Part shown: one piece after another, positions 8,573 through 17,563 of the stretch
Layout: each line of letters opens with the position of its first letter
Numbering within the stretch: the stretch's first letter is position 1
From: Clostridia bacterium
Lineage (GTDB): Bacteria > Bacillota > Clostridia > Oscillospirales > CAG-272
Reading direction: 5' to 3'
NCBI GenBank assembly: GCA_017481265.1
Contig: JAFUPK010000113.1
Span: forward strand, 1 to 32,542
DNA: 32,542 nucleotides
The notes under the pieces: generated by a model
Database searches by the model: none
Seen by the model: the letters and a program-made list of their open reading frames with translations, nothing else
What the model was told of the DNA's origin: nothing
Position numbers and translations under genes: made by a program

Positions 8573-8601
8573 AGTATACCACACTTCACCGTAATTGTAA
8601 A
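8573..8601 (-). promoter_or_regulatory. Promoter of the MBL-fold gene
   Basis: On the minus strand, TTTACA (8596-8601) and TATACT (8573-8578) are separated by 17 bases, placing the transcript start downstream of the alternative GTG codon. Confidence 0.65.
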
Positions 8602-8651
8602 TACGTGATCGGATTTGTATTCTCTCACTGCCTCGGAGCTGCACATTTTTA

Positions 8652-8681
8652 TTGACTTTAATGAGTGGTTTGTGATATAAT
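8652..8681 (+). promoter_or_regulatory. Promoter of the nusG_II-Gx-apbE-miaB operon
   Basis: TTGACT (8652-8657) and TATAAT (8676-8681) with an 18-base spacer; a second TATAAT is at 8689-8694. This is the only clear plus-strand promoter seen ahead of the long gene run that begins at 8738. Confidence 0.65.
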
Positions 8682-8737
8682 ATATTGATATAATGCGAGA
8701 GTAGTGTCAAAATCAAAGTGAAGGCGGTGTTGTAAGC

Positions 8738-9118
8738 TTGAACAGATTAAAAAACAAGTTCTGCCTCGGCGATCTGGTCGCCGCCGCTTTGGTACTGCTT
8801 CTCGGCTTTTCGGTCTTTGCCGTGTCTTATTTCGGCAAAAGCGAAGGAGATGTGTGCGTCCTTCGCACACCCGACACCCGAACCGTCCTTCCGCTAAGCG
8901 AGGACACGGAATTTGACATCACATCAAACGGCATCGACCTTCATATCGTTGTCGAAAACGGAAAAGCGAGAGTGGAAAGCTCGGACTGTCCCGACAAGAT
9001 TTGCGTACACCGCGGGGAAATTTCAAAAAGCGGACAGTCTGCCGTATGCGTTCCCGCAAGGCTGTCGCTGGTTATAGAATCGGAGGGTGAAAGCGATGCG
9101 GATTTCATCATCGGCTAA
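8738..9118 (+). CDS. NusG domain II-containing membrane-anchored protein
   Basis: A 126-residue protein with one N-terminal membrane segment (residues about 12-32) and an extracytoplasmic NusG_II (PF07009) domain. Its hallmark is SSDCPDKICVHRGEI with two conserved cysteines in CPDKxC, and a later VCVPARL. The TTG start at 8738 follows AAGGCGGTG and leads straight into the basic stretch and membrane segment. The next two genes are a Gx transporter and an ApbE lipoprotein, a recurrent trio in Clostridia. NusG_II/Gx pairs also occur in flavin-based electron transfer loci (EetA/EetB); extending that role to this copy is inference. Confidence 0.85.
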   Translation: MNRLKNKFCLGDLVAAALVLLLGFSVFAVSYFGKSEGDVCVLRTPDTRTVLPLSEDTEFDITSNGIDLHIVVENGKARVESSDCPDKICVHRGEISKSGQSAVCVPARLSLVIESEGESDADFIIG

Positions 9119-9632
9119 ATGGCGCACCCAACGCCTGACCATGGCGGCAATGCTTGCCTCAGCGGCACTCATGATCTCATACGCCGAGCATCTTATCCCA
9201 CCCGTTACAGCCATTCCCGGAATAAAGCCCGGCTTTGCCAATGTAGCAGTTACCGCCGCTTTCGCGCTGTCGCCGTCGGCTGCACTTGGAGTGTCATTTG
9301 TCAGAGTGTGCCTGTTTGCTCTGCTGTTCGGCACCCCCGTCTACTTTGCCATGTCGGCATCGGGCGCTGTGCTCTCGTATATTTTTCTTCTCGTAATGTA
9401 TTACGTAAAGCCGCGCCGCATGAGCTTCGTGGGTCTGTCCGTTTTGTCGGCATTCTGCCACAACACAGGTCAGCTTATCTGCGCCGCCGTGCTCACGGGA
9501 AGTGTTTACACCTTCTATTACCTGCCCGTGCTTGCCATGTCCTCGGTCATCTGCGGCACACTTTCGGGTATTCTCATGAACTATGTTTATCCTTTTGTCG
9601 TAAAATACACCGACAAGATAAAACTAAAATAA
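9096..9632 (+). CDS. Gx transporter / heptaprenyl diphosphate synthase component I family protein
   Basis: A polytopic membrane protein of 178 residues, with about five hydrophobic segments. The conserved IPGIKPGFANV motif near residues 41-51 is typical of the Hpre_diP_synt_I (PF07456) family, now called Gx transporters. ATG 9096 is preferred over GTG 9087 because GGAGGG lies eight bases before it. The gene overlaps the NusG-II gene by 23 bases, so translation is probably coupled. The transported substrate is not known. Component I of prenyl synthase is an old name and this protein has no prenyltransferase motif. Confidence 0.82.
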   Translation: MRISSSAKWRTQRLTMAAMLASAALMISYAEHLIPPVTAIPGIKPGFANVAVTAAFALSPSAALGVSFVRVCLFALLFGTPVYFAMSASGAVLSYIFLLVMYYVKPRRMSFVGLSVLSAFCHNTGQLICAAVLTGSVYTFYYLPVLAMSSVICGTLSGILMNYVYPFVVKYTDKIKLK

Positions 9633-9659
9633 AAGCAAGTGCAGAAAGGAAGCTCTGTT

Positions 9660-10697
9660 ATGGCAAAGCGAATCATTTCATCACTTCTCATTTTGACACT
9701 CCTGTTCCTTCTCGGAGGGTGCTCCGCCGGGGCTGAATACAAGGATCAGGTGATCTACGGCATGGACACCTACATCACGCTCCGCGTAAGTGCAGACGGT
9801 ATCTCTGACGACAGATTCGATGAGCTCTGTGAGAAAAGCTCCATGATAATCGCAGAGAACGAAAAGCTGATGTCTGCGTACGACGAGTCATCTCAGCTCT
9901 ACGCCTTTAACAACGGAGCAGACATGATCCTCTCGCCCGATGCATCTCTTCTTTCTACCCTTCGTACGGCTGAAAACATTTCATCTCTTACAGACGGTGC
10001 CTATCTTCATACCATCGGTGCACTTTCCCTTCTTTGGAATGTGACGGGCGGCGGGCCTGTTCCCGACGATGCGGAAATCGAAGCGGCACTTAAGCACATC
10101 TCGGCTGACTCTCTTGCGATAAGTGACGAAAAGATCACAAAAAGCGACAGCGAATGTAAGATCGACCTTGGCGGAGTGGCTAAGGGCTACACCGCGCAGG
10201 AGCTTGTGGAATACCTTGCAGGCGAGGGAGTATCATACGGTCTTGTATCCATGGGCGGAAACATCGGCGTTTTCGGTGAAAAGGATGATAGCGAGCCCTT
10301 TAAGGTGGGTATATGTGATCCCGCCGACACCTCGAAGGTAGCAGGATATTTGAATATACGAAGCGGATTTATCGCAGTTTCCGGAAGCTATGAAAGATTC
10401 TTTACCGAAAACGGCGAGACATACCACCACATTTTAGACGCAAAAACGGGACGTCCCGCAGACTCGGATATAGTCAGCGTTGCCGTATGGTGTCAGAGCG
10501 GAGCCGTTGCCGATGCACTTTCCACAGCCCTTTTCGTCATGGGCGAGGAAAAAGCTATGGAGCTGTACCGTTCGGGAAGCGTAAGCTTTGAAGCCGTATT
10601 CATTACGGAGGACGGAGAGATCGTGCTGACCGACGGAATTGCCGACGGAGACTTTGAACTCGAAAGCGAAAGCTACACACTCAGAAATCCCTCTTAA
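9660..10697 (+). CDS. apbE: FAD:protein FMN transferase, lipoprotein (ApbE)
   Basis: A 345-residue ApbE-family enzyme that attaches FMN to a threonine of target proteins outside the membrane. The lipobox LLGGC puts the lipidated cysteine at residue 21, so it is anchored to the outer face. Family motifs include GMDTYITLR, DLGGVAKGYTAQE (flavin/metal site), YHHILDAKTGRPADS and ADALSTALFVMG. ATG 9660 is chosen because AAAGGAAG precedes it and it begins the signal peptide directly. It follows the Gx transporter gene by 27 bases. No FMN-binding domain target (for example RnfG/NqrC-like or PplA-like) is in the window, so its substrate must lie elsewhere. Confidence 0.9.
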   Translation: MAKRIISSLLILTLLFLLGGCSAGAEYKDQVIYGMDTYITLRVSADGISDDRFDELCEKSSMIIAENEKLMSAYDESSQLYAFNNGADMILSPDASLLSTLRTAENISSLTDGAYLHTIGALSLLWNVTGGGPVPDDAEIEAALKHISADSLAISDEKITKSDSECKIDLGGVAKGYTAQELVEYLAGEGVSYGLVSMGGNIGVFGEKDDSEPFKVGICDPADTSKVAGYLNIRSGFIAVSGSYERFFTENGETYHHILDAKTGRPADSDIVSVAVWCQSGAVADALSTALFVMGEEKAMELYRSGSVSFEAVFITEDGEIVLTDGIADGDFELESESYTLRNPS

Positions 10698-10709
10698 GGA
10701 GAAAGCACC

Positions 10710-12131
10710 TTGCAAAACAAAGTTAAACATATAGATAAGTCCGAGGTATCGGCACAGCTTAATACAGCGCGTGAGATCGCCGATGGCTTTGCCGCTCGCG
10801 GGCTTGTGGGCGAAGCTGCCCCCGGATACTTCATACACACTCTCGGATGTCAGCAAAATGAGGCAGACAGCGAACGCCTTGCGGGACTGTGCGCTCTCAT
10901 GGGCTACCGCCGTGTTGACGACCCCGCCGAGGCTCGGCTGATCCTTGTAAACACCTGTGCCATCCGCGAGCACGCCGAGAAGAGAGCGCTGTCCTTCATC
11001 GGAGAATACAAGCATATAAAGGAAGCGCATCCCGACACCGTTATCGGTGTGGGCGGCTGTATGGTGACACAGCGTCACCGTGCGGATAAGTTGAAAATGA
11101 GCTTCCCCTATGTCAGCTTCACATTTGACACGGGTGCTATCCACATGGTGCCGTCCCTCGTGAAAAAATACGTCTCGGGAAAGGGACGCAGCTTCATAAT
11201 CAGCAAGGACTACAAAATAGCCGAAAACATACCGACAGTTACATCCTCACGCCACTCGGCATGGCTGTCGGTCATGTATGGGTGCAACAATTTCTGCTCA
11301 TACTGTATAGTGCCTTATGTGCGCGGACGCGAGAGAAGCAGATTGCCCGATGACATTATAGCCGAAGCCAAGCGGCTTATCGAAGGCGGAGCACGTGAGA
11401 TCACTCTTCTCGGACAGAATGTAAACTCCTACGGACGCGATCTCGACATCGGGGAAAATTTCGCATCCATCATGAAAAAGGTTTGCGCTCTTGACGGAGA
11501 TTTCCGCGTGAGATTCATGACGAGCCACCCGAAGGACGCATCAAGCGAGCTTATCGACGTTATGGCAACCGAAGAAAAAGCTGTAAAGCACTTTCATCTG
11601 CCGGTTCAGTCGGGAAGTGACGAGATCCTGTGCCGGATGAACCGCCGCTACACCTCGGCTCATTACAAGGGCATTCTCGACGAGCTGAAGAAAAAAGTTC
11701 CCGATGTGAGCATCACCTCCGACATCATCGTCGGCTTCCCCGGCGAGACAGAAGCGGATTTTGAAGCCACGCTTGACATGATCCGCTACGCAGAGTATGA
11801 CATGATATTCTCTTTTATCTACTCACCCCGAATCGGCACACCTGCGGCTGAAATGGAGGATCAGATTCCCGCAGAGGTATCATCCGAGAGATTCAGGAGG
11901 CTCACAGCTCTTCAGGATTCCATATCCGAAAAGAAAAACAGCCGCTTTGTTGGCAAAAAGCTAAAGCTTCTGGTCGACGAAGTGAGCAAGACCGACAACA
12001 CCATGCTTACGGGAAGGGGAGACCCGGTCCGTCCCGTGCATTTCAAGGGGGATGCATCTCTGGTCGGTCAGCTCGTTACCGTGGAGATCACCGCGGCGAC
12101 GCCCTACACACTTGAAGGAAAGCTCGTCTGA
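10710..12131 (+). CDS. miaB: tRNA (N6-isopentenyladenosine(37)-C2)-methylthiotransferase MiaB
   Basis: A 473-residue radical-SAM enzyme that adds the methylthio group to i6A37 in tRNAs reading UNN codons. The N-terminal UPF0004 domain has cluster cysteines C47, C83 and C117. The radical-SAM motif YGCNNFCSYC gives C192, C196 and C199, and GRERSR follows as in MiaB. A TRAM domain closes the C-terminus (KLKLLVDEVSK onward). The start is TTG 10710, with a perfect AAGGAG eight bases upstream. It is followed by ylbF and mutS-mutL, the classic clostridial order. miaA, which makes its substrate and often follows mutL, is not present in the window. Confidence 0.93.
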   Translation: MQNKVKHIDKSEVSAQLNTAREIADGFAARGLVGEAAPGYFIHTLGCQQNEADSERLAGLCALMGYRRVDDPAEARLILVNTCAIREHAEKRALSFIGEYKHIKEAHPDTVIGVGGCMVTQRHRADKLKMSFPYVSFTFDTGAIHMVPSLVKKYVSGKGRSFIISKDYKIAENIPTVTSSRHSAWLSVMYGCNNFCSYCIVPYVRGRERSRLPDDIIAEAKRLIEGGAREITLLGQNVNSYGRDLDIGENFASIMKKVCALDGDFRVRFMTSHPKDASSELIDVMATEEKAVKHFHLPVQSGSDEILCRMNRRYTSAHYKGILDELKKKVPDVSITSDIIVGFPGETEADFEATLDMIRYAEYDMIFSFIYSPRIGTPAAEMEDQIPAEVSSERFRRLTALQDSISEKKNSRFVGKKLKLLVDEVSKTDNTMLTGRGDPVRPVHFKGDASLVGQLVTVEITAATPYTLEGKLV

Positions 12132-12178
12132 CGGGCACCTTATATACATTAAAAAATATAACAAAGGAAGTATTTAAA

Positions 12179-12556
12179 ATGAACGATTCAATCATGAAAG
12201 CCGCACACATTCTCGGCGACCTTATCAAGAACGATCCCGCTTGCACCAAGCTGAACGCTGCTCTCGAGGACTATCAGAGAAGCGAAGAGCTTATGGGTCT
12301 TATCGGTGAGTACAACGTACAGCAGGAGCTTCTCATGAGCTCTGCGGATTCCGATGAGAGTGTACGTGAGAAGATCAGCACCCGCACAGACGAGCTCTAT
12401 GATAAGATCACCACACATCCCGTATACACAGCATACATGACAGCAAAGCATGACTTTGACCATCTTTACACCGAGGTCATGGGCGAGATCGAGTTTGCCA
12501 TCACCGGCGAGCGCCCCTGTGCACATGACTGCTCTTCCTGCGGAGGATGTCACTGA
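12179..12556 (+). CDS. ylbF: YlbF/YmcA family protein with C-terminal cysteine cluster
   Basis: A 125-residue all-helical protein of the Com_YlbF family. In Bacillus, YlbF, YmcA and YaaT form the Y-complex (RIC), which modulates RNA maturation by RNase Y and carries Fe-S clusters. Here the C-terminus ends CAHDCSSCGGCH, five residues of Cys/His character suited to binding metal or a cluster. The start ATG 12179 follows AAAGGAAG. It sits between miaB and mutS, as in many Clostridia. The exact role in this organism is inferred from the family. Confidence 0.85.
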   Translation: MNDSIMKAAHILGDLIKNDPACTKLNAALEDYQRSEELMGLIGEYNVQQELLMSSADSDESVREKISTRTDELYDKITTHPVYTAYMTAKHDFDHLYTEVMGEIEFAITGERPCAHDCSSCGGCH

Positions 12557-12560
12557 GATT

Positions 12561-12692
12561 TTTCAAACGTCATTTTACAATGACGTTTGAAAAGTGAAAT
12601 ATTTGCCGAAGGCAAATGTGAAATTCGCTTCGCGAGTGAAATATTCGGCTTTGCCGAATTTGAAATATTTTCTTTTCTTCAGAAAAGAAAAT
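12561..12692. repeat. Array of five hairpins with a constant GTGAAAT spacer
   Basis: Five perfect inverted repeats stand in a row: 12561-12592 (12-bp arms), 12601-12617 (7 bp), 12625-12635 (4 bp), 12643-12659 (7 bp) and 12667-12692 (12 bp). They are joined by the same 7-base spacer, GTGAAAT at 12594-12600, 12618-12624 and 12636-12642 and TTGAAAT at 12660-12666. The arms differ in sequence while the spacers are constant. The first hairpin lies right after the ylbF stop. The array stays open in the mutS frame, but it is upstream of the mutS Shine-Dalgarno site and is not coding. Confidence 0.75.
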
Positions 12693-12730
12693 ATGATATT
12701 TTTGAAGCCATAAGGCGGAAGGAGATCACT

Positions 12731-15322
12731 ATGGCGCTGACGCCGATGATGAAGCAATATTTTGAAATTAAGGATCAGTACCCTGACTATATCCTTTTCT
12801 ACCGTCTCGGAGACTTCTATGAGATGTTCTTTGAGGATGCCCAGCTTGCTTCCCGTGAGCTTGAGCTGACCTTAACGGGACGTGACTGCGGAGAAGAACA
12901 GCGCGCACCCATGTGCGGTGTTCCTTTCCACTCCTGCGAGCCTTATATAGGCAAGCTCATCGAAAAGGGATATAAGGTCGCCATCTGTGAGCAGACAGAG
13001 GATCCTTCAAAAACCAAAACTCTCGTTCGCCGCGAGGTAGTCAGAGTCATAACTCCCGGTACTGTCATCGAATCCGACCTCCTTGCCGATGATAAGAACA
13101 ACTATCTCTGCACCGTCTATAATGACGGCTCCACGGTAGGACTTTGCTTTGCGGACATCTCCACCGCCTTCATCTGCGCAACCTCAGTTGAGGCTGCAAG
13201 CGCCGACGACAGCGTTACAGCCGAGCTTTCCACCTACTCTCCGAGGGAAATAATCACGAATGTTCCCATAAAAGAGCTTCCCCACACAGCAGACTTCATA
13301 AAGGAGCGCACCTCAGCGCTTCTTACCGATGGCTCGCCCAGATATTTTAATCAGACAGACTGTATTGAGAGATGTGAGCGTCAGTTTGGTGAGGTTGCCG
13401 TTTCGGGAAAGCCGAGAGCGGCTCTTGTGGCAGCAGGCGCGGCTCTCAAATACATCGAAGAGACACAGATGAAGGATATTTCCTACATTCGTGATCTCTC
13501 TACCTACGACTGCTCCGAATTTCTTGAGATGGACATCTCAACAAGACGCAATCTTGAGCTTTCGGAGACCATGCTGACCAAGGATAAAAAAGGCTCGCTC
13601 CTTTGGGTGCTCGACAGAACGGGCACGGCAATGGGCGCACGTCTTCTTAAAAAGTATATCGAGCATCCCCTGACAAACGCACGTGCAATCGGCGAGCGTC
13701 AAAAGGCTGTCGGAGAGCTGAAGGACAGCTTCATGCTCCGCGAGGAGATACGTGCCGTTCTTGCGGGAGTTCTCGACCTTGAGCGACTTGTGACCAAGGT
13801 GACTTACGGCACGGCAACAGGTAAGGATCTTCGCGCAATTGCCGAAACGCTCCGCGTGCTTCCGTCGGTGAAGGTCATGCTTGAAGGGATCACCTGCGGT
13901 GAGCTTGCGACCATCCGCGAAAATCTTGACACCCTTGAGGACATCTTCCGCTGTATCGACGACGCGCTTGTGGAAACTCCTCCCTTTCAGGTACGAGAGG
14001 GCGGCATGATCCGCGACGGATACAATGAGGACGTTGACAAGCTGCGCTACATAATGTCAAACGGCAAGGACTGGATAAAAAAAGTCGAAGCCGAAGAAAA
14101 AGAGAAAACAGGACTGAAGGCCCTGAAAATCGGGTATAACAGAGTCTTCGGATATTATATAGAAGCGCCCCGCTGGGCAAAGGAACAGATACCCGAAAAT
14201 TATATAAGAAAACAGACCCTTTCCGATAAGGAAAGGTACATCACCGACGAGCTCAAGGAGATGGAGGCGACCATCCTCGGTGCAGAGGACAAGCTCCATG
14301 CTCTTGAATATGAGCTTTTCTCGGGGATCAGAAGCATCGTCGCCGACGCTGAGATAAGAATACGCGCATCTGCCGATGCTCTTGCAAGGCTCGACGTATT
14401 CGTATCTCTTGCAGAGTGCGCCGCACAGAACAATTACGTCTGCCCCGAGGTTGACACAAGCGACGTAGTGGATATCCGCGACGGACGCCACCCCGTTGTT
14501 GAAAGATTTGTACGTGACACGTATTTCGTGCCCAACGACGCCTACCTCAACACTACGGACAACCGCCTTGCGCTGATCACAGGCCCCAATATGGCAGGTA
14601 AGTCCACATACATGAGACAGACCGCACTTATCATCCTTATGGCGCAGATCGGCTCCTTCGTTCCTGCGTCAAGTGCCCGTATCGGCATCGTCGACAAGCT
14701 CTTTACCCGTGTGGGAGCCTCCGACGACCTTGCTTCAGGTCAGTCCACCTTCATGCTTGAAATGAAGGAGGTTGCCTACATATTGGGCAATGCAACCAAA
14801 AAGAGCTTCATCATCTACGATGAGATCGGACGCGGCACCAGTACTTATGACGGCATGAGTATCGCCCGCGCGGTTGCGGAATACACCGCAGGCAAGAAGC
14901 TTGGCGCAAAGACCATGTTTGCGACCCATTATCATGAGCTGACCGACCTTGAGTCAAAGATACACGGAGTTGTGAACTACAACATCGCCGCAAAGAAGCG
15001 CGGAGAGACTGTTACATTCCTCCGCAAGATCGTGAAGGGACCTACAGACGACAGCTACGGAATTGAGGTTGCCCGTCTTGCGGGAGTCCCTGCCGAGGTA
15101 ACGAAGCGCGCAAAGGAAGTTCTAAAGGAGCTTGAGTCCGACTCCCCTAAGAAAAAGTCCGCTGAAGCTTCAGCAAGCGTTGATTTCTGCGACGGCACCA
15201 TCAGCATGATGTCGGGCGTTGCAGAGGATGTGGCAGACCGTATCCGTGAGACCGATATAAACACCCTCACTCCCATCGAAGCCATGAACCTCATCTTTGA
15301 GTGGAAAAAAGCACTGATGTGA
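12731..15322 (+). CDS. mutS: DNA mismatch repair protein MutS
   Basis: An 863-residue MutS, the mismatch-recognition ATPase. The mismatch-wedge motif is F29-Y30-E31 within RLGDFYEMFFEDA. Walker A is TGPNMAGKST (617-626, Lys624), followed by the Walker B region FIIYDEIGRGTSTYDG and the switch histidine in ATHYHEL. The protein ends with the C-terminal TPIEAMNLIFEWK tail. The start is ATG 12731 because AAGGAG lies seven bases before it and MALTPMMKQYFEIK matches known N-termini. The reading frame continues upstream only through non-coding hairpin repeats. It is followed by mutL after 113 bases. Confidence 0.95.
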   Translation: MALTPMMKQYFEIKDQYPDYILFYRLGDFYEMFFEDAQLASRELELTLTGRDCGEEQRAPMCGVPFHSCEPYIGKLIEKGYKVAICEQTEDPSKTKTLVRREVVRVITPGTVIESDLLADDKNNYLCTVYNDGSTVGLCFADISTAFICATSVEAASADDSVTAELSTYSPREIITNVPIKELPHTADFIKERTSALLTDGSPRYFNQTDCIERCERQFGEVAVSGKPRAALVAAGAALKYIEETQMKDISYIRDLSTYDCSEFLEMDISTRRNLELSETMLTKDKKGSLLWVLDRTGTAMGARLLKKYIEHPLTNARAIGERQKAVGELKDSFMLREEIRAVLAGVLDLERLVTKVTYGTATGKDLRAIAETLRVLPSVKVMLEGITCGELATIRENLDTLEDIFRCIDDALVETPPFQVREGGMIRDGYNEDVDKLRYIMSNGKDWIKKVEAEEKEKTGLKALKIGYNRVFGYYIEAPRWAKEQIPENYIRKQTLSDKERYITDELKEMEATILGAEDKLHALEYELFSGIRSIVADAEIRIRASADALARLDVFVSLAECAAQNNYVCPEVDTSDVVDIRDGRHPVVERFVRDTYFVPNDAYLNTTDNRLALITGPNMAGKSTYMRQTALIILMAQIGSFVPASSARIGIVDKLFTRVGASDDLASGQSTFMLEMKEVAYILGNATKKSFIIYDEIGRGTSTYDGMSIARAVAEYTAGKKLGAKTMFATHYHELTDLESKIHGVVNYNIAAKKRGETVTFLRKIVKGPTDDSYGIEVARLAGVPAEVTKRAKEVLKELESDSPKKKSAEASASVDFCDGTISMMSGVAEDVADRIRETDINTLTPIEAMNLIFEWKKALM

Positions 15323-15435
15323 GACTGTACAATGCAGGGGAGTACCTTGGTGCTCCAGGCGTATATTTCCAAACATCCGTTACAGCGTGATCCGGGGGTG
15401 ATCGTTGCCCCGAAAACCAAGAAAGGAGCAGACCT

Positions 15436-17493
15436 ATGGGAAAGATAAATATACTCGGTTTTGACGTGGCGAATCTTATCGCCGCAGGCGAGGTGGTTGA
15501 CAGACCGTCATCTGTCGTCAAGGAGCTCCTTGAAAACTCTATAGATGCGGGAGCTACCACCGTAACCGTTGAGATACAGCGCGGAGGCGTTGCATTTATC
15601 CGCATCTCCGACAACGGATGCGGTATGGATGCAGAGGATCTTCCCGTGGCTATCCTTCGCCATGCCACAAGTAAAATAAAGGAAGCAGACGATCTTTCGC
15701 ACATTTCATCCCTCGGCTTCCGAGGCGAAGCTCTTGCTGCGATCTCATCAGTATCAAAGGTGCGTATCTTCTCAAAGCCCAAGGGCGCACAAATGGGTGC
15801 TATCCTTACATCCGAAGGCGGAGAGGTTCTCGACATAACCGAAACAGGATGCGCCGACGGAACCACCGTTGTGGTGGAGGATCTGTTCTACAACGTCCCC
15901 GCACGACGGAAATTCCTCAAAAAGGACACGACCGAAGCTGTGGCAGTTGGCGCTGTGGTTGAGCGCATCGCACTGTCACGCCCCGATATTTCAATAAAAT
16001 ACATATGCGACGGCGAGATGAAATTTGTCACCTCGGGTGACGGAAAGCTTTATTCAGCCATCTACGCCGTATTCGGTAAGGATACCGCAAGCCGCACCAT
16101 CGAGGTATCCCGTGCCGCGGACGGAATATCCGTGACAGGATACATTTCCGAGCCCGACCTTTTCAAGTCAAATCGCAACATGGAAAACTTTTTTGTCAAC
16201 GGCAGATACGTCAAAAGCAAGACTGCTATGGCGGCTGTGGAGCAGGCATACAAGACTCGTATACCAAATGAAAAGTTTCCCTTCTGCGTGCTGAATATCG
16301 ACATCAACCCCGCCGCCGTTGACGTGAACGTGCATCCTGCTAAGCTTGAAGTGAAGTTCACGAGCGAAAGGCTCATTTTCGAAGCGGTCTACTATGCGGT
16401 GCTCAACGCCCTTGAATCCGAGGTCATAAGACCTGAGCTTACCTTCCAAAGGGATCGTACGCTGAACACGGCAACTGAAAAAAGCTATCAGAAGCCCATT
16501 TCGGCAAATGCAGAAAAAAGGCCTCCCGCAAAAGCCGAAAAGAAGGATTCCTTCTGGATCGACGGTGCTGAAGCGAGGCGCCTTCTAGGTGCTTTCGTCC
16601 CCGCGGATGTAAAACAGCCGAAGGCGGAACAGGTCAAAATCGACGTAGCACCTCCACCCGAGGTCAAAAATACACCAAAACAACCGGAAAACAGACCCTC
16701 ATTCACACCTACTGCCCCCACTGAGCCTCCATCTGTGCGTAGCAGCGTTCCACGGTGGGAGGATAAGATCATAGTAGACACAGCATCTTCGTCATCTGCA
16801 GAAAATACCAAATCGGAAGCTCCCGTACCCGCTATTCCGACGGTGGAAGCACCCGAGGAGGACATAGATATAACAGCGGAAGCGCCGGAATATATAATCC
16901 TCGGGGAGGCGTACAACTGCTATGTCATCGTACAGCTTGAGGACAGACTTTTGTTCGTTGACAAGCACGCCGCCCATGAGCGGATCATCTTCGATGAGCT
17001 CGTCCGCAAGATGAAGTCACACCGCCACCAAGGGCAGCTTCTCATTATGCCGGTCACAGTCCCGCTTCTTGAAATCGAAGCCGATGCTATCCGAGATTAT
17101 GAGGATAAAGTGCGCTCACTGGGCTTTGATTTCACTCTTGAGAAGAACGGTGCACAGATGAAGGCATGCATCACATCTCTGCCTGAGATGTTAAGTACAA
17201 ATGAAGCTGTGGAGCTGTTCCACACTCTTGCATCAAGACTTACCGACGTAGGTGCCGGAGCCGATGCGGCGGCTGAGGAATTCTTCTCCGCGAGACTGTT
17301 TCAGTCTGCCTGCAAAGCGGCTGTCAAGGGCGGAAGAGTTTACGATATGGCACACATCCGCTGGATCTGCGACAGACTATTCGTAAAGCCGAAGGATGGC
17401 GGCAGTGTGATCCGTACCTGCCCCCACGGACGTCCCGTAGCTTTTGAGGTAAAAAAATCATCCATAGACCGACAGTTTGCGAGACTGACGTGA
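15436..17493 (+). CDS. mutL: DNA mismatch repair endonuclease MutL
   Basis: A 685-residue MutL with an N-terminal GHKL ATPase (ELLENSIDAGA, SDNGCGM, SLGFRGEAL), a long low-complexity linker rich in Pro/Ala/Glu (residues about 340-490), and a C-terminal dimerisation/nuclease domain. The nuclease motif DKHAAHERIIFDE begins at Asp509, with ACKAA at Cys626 and CPHGRP at Cys662. This predicts a metal-dependent nicking endonuclease, as in bacteria without MutH. The second acidic residue of the first motif is Asp rather than Glu. AAAGGAG precedes ATG 15436. Confidence 0.94.
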   Translation: MGKINILGFDVANLIAAGEVVDRPSSVVKELLENSIDAGATTVTVEIQRGGVAFIRISDNGCGMDAEDLPVAILRHATSKIKEADDLSHISSLGFRGEALAAISSVSKVRIFSKPKGAQMGAILTSEGGEVLDITETGCADGTTVVVEDLFYNVPARRKFLKKDTTEAVAVGAVVERIALSRPDISIKYICDGEMKFVTSGDGKLYSAIYAVFGKDTASRTIEVSRAADGISVTGYISEPDLFKSNRNMENFFVNGRYVKSKTAMAAVEQAYKTRIPNEKFPFCVLNIDINPAAVDVNVHPAKLEVKFTSERLIFEAVYYAVLNALESEVIRPELTFQRDRTLNTATEKSYQKPISANAEKRPPAKAEKKDSFWIDGAEARRLLGAFVPADVKQPKAEQVKIDVAPPPEVKNTPKQPENRPSFTPTAPTEPPSVRSSVPRWEDKIIVDTASSSSAENTKSEAPVPAIPTVEAPEEDIDITAEAPEYIILGEAYNCYVIVQLEDRLLFVDKHAAHERIIFDELVRKMKSHRHQGQLLIMPVTVPLLEIEADAIRDYEDKVRSLGFDFTLEKNGAQMKACITSLPEMLSTNEAVELFHTLASRLTDVGAGADAAAEEFFSARLFQSACKAAVKGGRVYDMAHIRWICDRLFVKPKDGGSVIRTCPHGRPVAFEVKKSSIDRQFARLT

Positions 17494-17563
17494 GGAAAAA
17501 AAGGCCTGACACTTTTTAAATGAAATTTTTATTCCTACATTTGAAAGGCAGGATGATAATTTT

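Noticed and set aside
8541..8582. GTG start 14 codons upstream for the MBL-fold protein
   Set aside because: It lies upstream of the promoter -10 at 8573-8578, so it would not be in the transcript.
12587..12730. N-terminal extension of MutS by 48 codons
   Set aside because: It translates the hairpin array and has no Shine-Dalgarno; ATG 12731 has AAGGAG and matches MutS N-termini.
15323..15435. Possible small gene or regulatory element between mutS and mutL
   Set aside because: Only weak stems (GGAGTACC/GGTGCTCC) and no ORF with a ribosome site were found.
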